From positions 45,216 through 58,413 of the forward strand of contig NW_003115455.1 in the NCBI RefSeq assembly GCF_000003605.2: a DNA stretch of 13,198 nt, written 5' to 3'. Of this stretch, positions 7,998 through 13,198 are shown one piece after another. Made by a program: the position numbers and the translations under genes. A model generated the notes under the pieces. That model saw only the letters and a list, made by a program, of their open reading frames with translations. It did not search any database and was not told the origin of the DNA. Source of the DNA: Saccoglossus kowalevskii (taxonomy: Eukaryota; Hemichordata; Enteropneusta; Harrimaniidae). Each line of letters begins with the position of its first letter. Position 1 is the first letter of the stretch.

Positions 7998-8213
7998 ATG
8001 TATCAGCAGATTCTTTGTAATCGGTTACGTGGCCAGCTGCCTGGCCTGATTCGAACTAAATCCATTAATTTGGCGATACTCAGTAAAGCGTATGCAATTT
8101 CTGCTACCGACTTTTGTAAACAGTGTTTATGTAATCGTGTTCTGTTTCATAATCGTCAACAAAGCAATCAACAGAAATCATGTCGAAGAAAATTCACAGC
8201 AGCCTTTCCATTG
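7998..8213 (+). CDS. SPG7 exon 1: mitochondrial presequence
   Basis: The start at 7998 has A at -3 and follows in-frame stops at 7926 and 7980, so it is the first usable ATG in this frame. Seventy-two codons (MYQQILCNRLRGQL... to ...TAAFPL) are rich in R, K, N, Q, S and nearly free of acidic residues (one Asp), as expected for a matrix-targeting sequence. The donor TTG|GTAATT gives phase 0. The frame stays open to 8291, but the downstream part turns into a hydrophobic run without similarity and is intron. Confidence 0.8.
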
Positions 8214-11200
8214 GTAATTACTACCAGTTTACTTTATTCACTAATTCTGTTTATTTGTTTGTTTGTTCGACGCTTGGTCTATGTAACATAAAGATTAATA
8301 TTAATAAGACTTTTATCAAATATCGGGATATTGTTGGAAAATCCTTGTGTACACGATACCGAAAATATTGATAAAGTCGTATTTATTTTTATGTAACAAG
8401 CGACTACGAACTGACACTTGACAGAGACAACTTACCACCAGTCATACAAACACACAGCAAATCAACAATATTTTTTTTCCAATTCAAGAATTGTTGTTTT
8501 CAGTTTTTTATTTTAGATTATAAAATACCATATACAAAATGTATATAAAATATGTTTTTTCGTCACCAGAGCGATTTACGTCCCAAATGTTAGTGCTCAC
8601 TAACTGCTGGACTGAATTAGTGATATTTTCAAAAATTGGGTGAAAATCGTTAAGTTTTTGGTTTTAGCGATTTTTTTCACTCAGATAGAATGACCCTATA
8701 CAAGGGTAAAGTAATATTAAAATGCAATATGAAAACTAAAAGTCAATCCGTCACATGAATGGAAATGTAGAAAATCAGGACACATGACACTATTATGGGA
8801 AATGATCAGTGAGAGGCCATCAGATAGAGGCATAGCCCCTAAAGATGGTGACGATTTTGACATTTTGCCCAGGGCCCTCGATAAGTTGTCATCTTGTGCT
8901 GTAAACTTGAGGTTCCATTGACAAAACTGGGTTTCAATAGATTGCACCCTTCTGGAGACCTGGACATAACACTGCAAACATCTTTTTCATTTGCAATTGA
9001 TTTAATATATAACTATGATATATAGCATATATGGTATGCTTTCAGTGTCCACATTTTGTCCACAATTATCCGCAGTTACAGCTTATGCTTTAAAATTGTG
9101 CTATCGACACAAAAAAACCCATTCTCTTCATTCTTATAAATATTTGTAAACTTCGCAATTTCAACGGAAACAAGAGGTTTCTGTTTGCCAATGGAATAAC
9201 ATTGGAACATTTACAATTAACATTGTTACACTCTGCACTTATTGATTGGCTGTTTGGATTCAACTGTCCGCCAAAGAAATGTATAAATATTTATAAACAA
9301 TGAAGGTAATCAGTTTGTTGTATCAATAGTAATATCATGACCTGAACCTAAAAGTGTTTTTAATTCCATGGTGTGGTAATACGGTATTGGTAATAAGTTC
9401 ACCCTGAACTGTTTATTGTTAATAATCAATGTTTGTCAGAAAAGTTTTCATGACATATGTTCATTGTTGTGGAAGTCAATAATTACTTTGCTGATTTACA
9501 TTTAGCAAAAACTGGTAAAATATTTGAAAATTTATTTTTGTTGTAAATGATTATGTTGATCAGGTCAGATAAAAAAGTGTAGAGAGATTCTTTTGTACCC
9601 CCACTCCGAGCTCTAACTCTAACCCCCACTCCATCTTTCCAATTTAATTGTATATGCTCATTGCTGCCATATACAAATATATTGGGGAGTGCCCAAAGGT
9701 ATGTTAAGGTTAGGGTGGGGTTACCAAAGAACTCTTTCCATCTAAGTATCATGCGTGTTACTACAAAGTGATTAACACCAACAAAGTTGCAGAGAAAGGA
9801 TGGTATCTCTGAATTTGGATTTTCTCTCTTTGTGGTGTTAATATCTTGACCCCAGGTCAAACATAATACTGGAGTCAGAAGAAACGGTTTGCTGTGTACA
9901 TTAATTCATGATATTGATTTCTTTCCCTTTAAAGAGAAAATACTGTGAATTTCTCAATCGATGTCATACAAATTTAAGGTATATACTAAACACATATTGT
10001 CTTGTATTCTCATCATTTCTAGTTTTTTTGTAGAATTTTGTGCAAGAGACACGTGCATGCAGAAGAATGTTCTTCCGGTCAGGTTTCAGGAGTGTTGAAG
10101 ATGTAATGAAACTTATCAGTAAGTGTGATTTCATTTTTCCATGCAAACTGTCATTTTCACCCTTGCCTAAATTTACTCAACTAATAATAATAATACTGGT
10201 TATCTATATTATATTATTTATGGAGCTTCTCTTTAAACCTCTAAGAAAATAATAGCCTTAGAAAGAAAAAACTATTTCCTGCTCTAATGAATAACTTACC
10301 GATACTATAGCCAGTGATGAGATTTAAAACCATGCATCTTTTGTGACAATGAGTTTCATTTCTTTCTGACGAGCTGGTCAACAAGTATACCATGAACACT
10401 GGTCATTCTTGCCAGAGTTAATGATATATGAATAAAATTGTTAGTATACAACTGATCAGGTGAGTGACGATACTAGTAGTGACACTCAAAGAGATTGTTA
10501 GTTAGAACTGGTCAGGTCAGTGTGGATAGTAACCCTCAAAATAGTTGTTAGTTAGGACTGGTGAGGTGAGTGTGGATGGTAACTCTCAAAATAGTTGCTA
10601 GTTAGGACTGGTCAGGTGAGTGTGGATGATAACTCTCAAAATAGTTGTTAGTTAGGACTGGTCAAGTGAGTGTGGATGATAACTCTCAAAATAGTTGTTA
10701 GTTAGAACTGGTCAGGTAAGTGTGTATAGTAACACTCCCAAGCATGTCTTATTTAGGCTGGCCTAAAAATTTAGGTTTCAGTTTACACATGAATGGCCCA
10801 GCCCTATTTCCCAATGTGAAACCACCTACCGGAGTACGAACTGTCTTAGGGGTTTTTCTCAAAAAAAACTGCAAGAGTGAGCACTGCAATTTAGCGGCGC
10901 CACTGAGTGGGGGGAGATAGGGTTCTCCCTACCACAGTGTGAAATTTTTGATAATTCTAAGTTAAAATGGAGCATTCTATGGCTTCCTTGGGGCAAAAAT
11001 TACTATCAGACAGGTCACAGTTGAAGACAGTGGCCACATGTGATCCCTCGTCATTCAGAATTTTATTGTTGCCAGAGGATCTGCTCCCCAGGGTAAGGGG
11101 TGCATGGCCATGGCATGATGGCGCTGCGCCCCTGTTTCCTGCTGTCTGACTGGTGTGATACTGTAAACTCATTTCAGTTGACTGAGCCTCTTTATTTTCA

Positions 11201-11986
11201 CCTAATTTTAATACCTAGAATACCATGACTTAAAAATTGATGTTGTGAGAATTAAACAAAGTCATAGATTAATGTATCAAAAAAGACATTGCATAGCACA
11301 CCAGTGTATAGATATCAAAGGTGAGATATCACACCAGTGTATAGATATCAAAGGTGAGATAGCACACCAGTGTATAGATATCAAAGGTGAGATATCCCTG
11401 AAAACACAGTGAATTTAGTCACTATAGAAGTAATCTTGTGCATGTTGATTATTTGGAATTGATACGTGTAGATTGAACAACTGGTATCCTTGTGCTAACA
11501 TGCTATGAATTTTTGGGTTTTCTCCTACTATTAAAATGTCATTATACAATAATTAATACATATTTAATTAATTCTTGCTCTCACAGATACAGATAATCAC
11601 AATTTTCTTAAATGCAGTCCAGTGTTGTGACCATCCTGTGTTCTTATTAATTATTAGCTACGTGTACATACTCAACAACCAAGGATGTAATAGTTATCAT
11701 TTCATGACTTGGACTATGTCATATCAATGACTTGTTTTTCTTATTTCAGGTGGTATCCAGAACTTCAGTACATCATCGCCATCGATGCAGAATCAGAGAC
11801 GGGAGAATGAGAGAGAGGACCCCAAAGAGGAGGAAGAAGAAGGTAATGAATTTTGTAAAATATGCCAAAGAGGGCGCCATTGAAATGGAGCAACACCAAG
11901 AAGCAGGCTTTCACCACATGTAGTCTTTTTATACATAGAACTACAACTTTGGAATTATTTAAAATTATTTATTATCATGCCAAAAT

Positions 11987-12065
<79 letters not shown>

Positions 12066-12070
12066 TAAAT

Positions 12071-12101
<31 letters not shown>

Positions 12102-13099
12102 CAATAGTGTAAGCAGTATGATACAATAAGATGCATGTCCATTATCATGAGATGTATTCCTATGTTTTTACATAGATTTTTCTCACCAAAAAATGTCTAT
12201 TAATTTTGGACTATTCAGACAACAATTTTGAAAAAATCAGAAAAAAACTATTTTGGTTTATTTTGTGAAAGGTGACTAAAATTGCGTTTAGAGGGTTAAA
12301 TAATGTTATTTGTTTGAAGATTGAATCCAAGATGGCTAACTTGTCAACCAATCACTGTCCATGTGCAAGTGTACAAAATGTAAACAAGTACATGAACCAT
12401 GTGTGGTTGTAATTATTTTAGTGTACTGAGAGAGTTTTTTTGTTTTTCAGATCCTGCAAAACGAGGAAATGAAGGCGATAATGTTAGAGTATTGTTTTTA
12501 TTAATGCTGTTTCTGTTCATTCTAAATATTGTCAGTGGATCCGATGAAGCAGAGAATATATCATGGCAAACATTTGTCAATGAAATGTTGGCTAAAGGGG
12601 AGGTTTGTGTTGTTTATCATTATAGTGGTATTTAAGGGATTCAACAATTATACCTTATATTGAATTACACTCTTATAGAAATGTATTACAAATTCCCCCA
12701 GACTTGCACACACCTTCTATACAAAGTTACCCTTGTGACCATTAAGGTAAACTAGTAACACTAGATTTGATTAGAAGCATCTGTAAAATATATGCCACAT
12801 CAGAGTAGACAGAGCCTTAGACATTTGACATAAAATAAAATGACATCATTTTTTATTGCCAGAGAGGGCGCACTTTAGTACATACTCGCTGAAAAGGTTC
12901 CGCCAAAGTATAGTGGTGATCAAATAAACAGACCATGGCTGTCAAGATGTTATACAGTGGTAAAGATAGATGCTATTTCTTTTCATAGGTATCCCATGTA
13001 TCAATCACTCATTACAAGACAGAGAATGGTAGTCCTAGTGTCAACTCTGACATAGTCAATGTCTATTTACATAGAGGTGCTATGGTGTTTGGTAAAGAG
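7998..13099 (+). CDS. SPG7 (paraplegin), m-AAA protease subunit, 5' five coding exons (partial gene)
   Basis: Paraplegin is an AAA+ zinc metalloprotease subunit that assembles with AFG3L2 in the mitochondrial inner membrane. The m-AAA complex degrades misfolded membrane proteins and processes others on the matrix side. Five exons (7998-8213, 10034-10118, 11750-11842, 12451-12602, 12989-13099) join in phase into 219 codons. Residues 1-100 form a basic, Ser/Arg-rich mitochondrial presequence region. An acidic linker (about 117-132, EREDPKEEEEED) precedes one hydrophobic helix (about 145-159). Then comes ISWQTFVNEMLAKGEV (168-183), nearly identical to human paraplegin (ISWNDFVHEMLAKGEV), and VYLHRGAMVFG (207-217), matching its VYLHPGAVVFG. 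These belong to the FtsH extracellular domain. Human paraplegin has about 795 residues, so the second helix, AAA and M41 peptidase domains lie beyond the right edge. The ISW and YLH motifs favour paraplegin over AFG3L2. Confidence 0.93.
8214..10033. other. SPG7 intron 1
   Basis: It begins GTAATT and ends TTTTTTTGTAG. No convincing exon, RNA gene or classified repeat is seen. Minus-strand frames at 8717-8977 and 9483-9860 (125 codons) have no recognised motif. The second crosses a short repetitive patch (CTCTAACTCTAACCCCCACTCC, 9611-9632 region), which suggests a degenerate repeat rather than a gene. Confidence 0.65.
10034..10118 (+). CDS. SPG7 exon 2: presequence continued
   Basis: The acceptor AGTTTTTTTGTAG and a perfect donor (ATCA|GTAAGT) bound an 85-nt exon. 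It enters in phase 0 and exits in phase 1, as exon 3 requires. It encodes 28 residues, including RRMFFRSGFR (Arg/aromatic, presequence-like) and VEDVMKLI. With exon 3, the VMKLISGIQNFSTS region resembles the human WQLLGGTFYFNTS segment. An alternative acceptor at 10062 would give an in-frame stop and is rejected. Confidence 0.85.
10438..10738 (+). repeat. 50-bp minisatellite, about six copies, carrying 5'-splice-site-like sequences
   Basis: The (G/A)ACTGG motif recurs at 10505, 10555, 10605, 10655 and 10705, an exact 50-bp period, after a more diverged copy near 10451. Each unit reads GGTCAGGTGAGTGTGGAT... with variation. On the SPG7 transcript strand most copies contain a near-consensus donor: CAG|GTGAGT at 10457 and 10613, and the perfect consensus CAG|GTAAGT at 10713-10721. 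Confidence 0.92.
10739..11165. other. GC-richer unclassified patch, possible transposon remnant
   Basis: Composition is clearly richer in G and C than the surrounding intron (AGCGGCGCCACTGAGTGGGG, GGCATGATGGCGCTGCGCCC). Both strands are open for 60-71 codons at about 10957-11172, which is compositional overlap rather than two genes. No terminal repeats, tRNA boxes or known protein motif are seen. It begins directly after the 50-bp array. Confidence 0.35.
11297..11395 (+). repeat. 33-bp tandem triplication
   Basis: CACACCAGTGTATAGATATC begins three almost identical 33-bp units at 11297, 11330 and 11363, each ending AAAGGTGAGATA. The copies differ at about one base, so the expansion is recent. 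Confidence 0.95.
11750..11842 (+). CDS. SPG7 exon 3: FSTS segment and acidic linker
   Basis: The acceptor TTTTTCTTATTTCAG and donor GAAG|GTAATG bound a 93-nt exon with phase 1 at both ends. It completes a serine codon and encodes GIQNFSTSSPSMQNQ followed by a charged stretch ending in five glutamates. In human paraplegin the corresponding region is also FNTS followed by a long K/E/R-rich linker before the first membrane helix. The presequence is probably cleaved upstream of or within this region. Confidence 0.88.
11843..12450. other. SPG7 intron 3
   Basis: It begins GTAATG and ends with a strong tract TTTTTTTGTTTTTCAG. It contains the TTTA microsatellite and otherwise AT-rich sequence with no recognised gene. 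Confidence 0.8.
11985..12101. repeat. (TTTA)n microsatellite
   Basis: About 117 bp of ATTT tetranucleotides, interrupted once (ATAAAT near 12065-12070). It gives a spurious plus-strand frame of repeated FIYL. Confidence 0.98.
12451..12602 (+). CDS. SPG7 exon 4: first transmembrane helix and ISW..LAKGE motif
   Basis: The 152-nt exon enters in phase 1, completing an aspartate codon, and exits in phase 0 at GAG|GTTTGT. It encodes DPAKRGNEGDNVR, the hydrophobic helix VLFLLMLFLFILNIV, then SGSDEAENISWQTFV and NEMLAKGE. This is the most diagnostic exon of the window, nearly identical to vertebrate paraplegin around ISW..FV.EMLAKGE. The basic side (KRG, R) precedes the helix, consistent with an amino terminus in the matrix. 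Confidence 0.95.
12603..12988. other. SPG7 intron 4
   Basis: A 386-bp AT-rich intron, GTTTGT to TTCTTTTCATAG, with nothing recognised inside. Confidence 0.85.
12989..13099 (+). CDS. SPG7 exon 5: start of intermembrane-space (FtsH extracellular) domain
   Basis: The 111-nt exon is phase 0 at both ends, between TTTTCATAG and GAG|GTATGT. It starts with the valine of LAKGEV and encodes two beta-strand-like stretches (VSHVSITHYK and DIVNVYLHRGAMVFG) around an extra polar loop (TENGSPSVNS). The loop appears several residues longer than in human paraplegin by my recollection. Confidence 0.94.
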
Positions 13100-13198
13100 G
13101 TATGTACAATGTCAAAAGTTTGAAACATGCATAGCTCTGTGTGATGACAGAGGAGGTCATACTGCATATTGTTTAGATGCTACGACAAGAATGTCTTT
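13100..13198. other. SPG7 intron 5, 5' part
   Basis: It begins GTATGT and runs off the right edge. No exon is seen in these 99 bases. Confidence 0.8.

Larger units (their letters stand above)
10119..11749. other. SPG7 intron 2
   Basis: It begins GTAAGT and ends TTTTTCTTATTTCAG. It holds two minisatellites and an unclassified GC-richer patch (separate entries). The rest is AT-rich with nothing recognised. Confidence 0.75.

Noticed and set aside
8180-8371. Plus-strand frame MSKKIHSSLS... (63 codons)
   Set aside because: It overlaps SPG7 exon 1 in another frame and continues into the intron.
9483-9860. Minus-strand frame of 125 codons, the longest in the window
   Set aside because: It lies in SPG7 intron 1, crosses a degenerate CTAACCC-like patch, has no conserved motif, and its start has no promoter context. 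It is probably chance or an old repeat.
10063-10118. Alternative SPG7 exon 2 acceptor after GCATGCAG
   Set aside because: Joining exon 1 here creates an in-frame TGA within 12 codons and lacks a pyrimidine tract.
10957-11172. Frames of 60 and 71 codons on opposite strands
   Set aside because: They mirror each other in a GC-rich block where stops are rare. No protein motif was recognised.
11862-12068. Plus-strand frame with repeated FIYL
   Set aside because: It is the translation of the TTTA microsatellite.

Overview
The window is nuclear DNA from an animal, most likely a marine invertebrate. It is AT-rich, has short exons in long introns, GT/AG splice sites, a tRNA-derived SINE, minisatellites and a TTTA microsatellite. 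No bacterial or viral gene organisation is visible. The element at 557-1540 resembles the pearl/Helentron-type elements known from bivalve molluscs, but this is too weak to choose between a mollusc and an invertebrate deuterostome.

Two protein-coding genes start head-to-head in the middle of the window. Rightwards (+ strand, from 7998) run the first five coding exons of an SPG7 (paraplegin) orthologue. These give 219 codons covering the mitochondrial presequence, an acidic linker, the first membrane helix and the start of the intermembrane-space domain; the gene continues past the right edge. Leftwards (- strand, from 7612) run three short, phase-compatible exons at 7612-7600, 5948-5884 and 351-252, giving 59 codons. 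I read these as the amino terminus of an ANKRD11/ANKRD12-type chromatin regulator; this gene continues past the left edge. The two start codons are 385 bp apart. The spacer holds two CCAAT boxes, an USF/TFE-type E-box and a YY1-type ATGGCGGC element. As I recall it, ANKRD11 and SPG7 are also head-to-head neighbours on human 16q24.3, so the pair looks like a deeply conserved bidirectional gene pair. This linkage is the main result.

The left half (1-7599) is almost entirely intron of the ANKRD-like gene. It contains a 52-bp tandem array (1-208), a roughly 1-kb element with a 157-bp tandem core, a 12-bp terminal inverted repeat and a 3' hairpin (557-1540), an intact SINE with target-site duplication (2684-3140), and an isolated CpG-rich patch with the palindrome TCTCGCGAGA (3219-3560). 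The right half holds the SPG7 introns, with a 50-bp minisatellite carrying 5'-splice-site-like sequences (10438-10738), an unclassified GC-richer patch, a 33-bp triplication and a long TTTA microsatellite.

All exon calls come from reading splice signals, phase and remembered family motifs. No alignment or database search was run.
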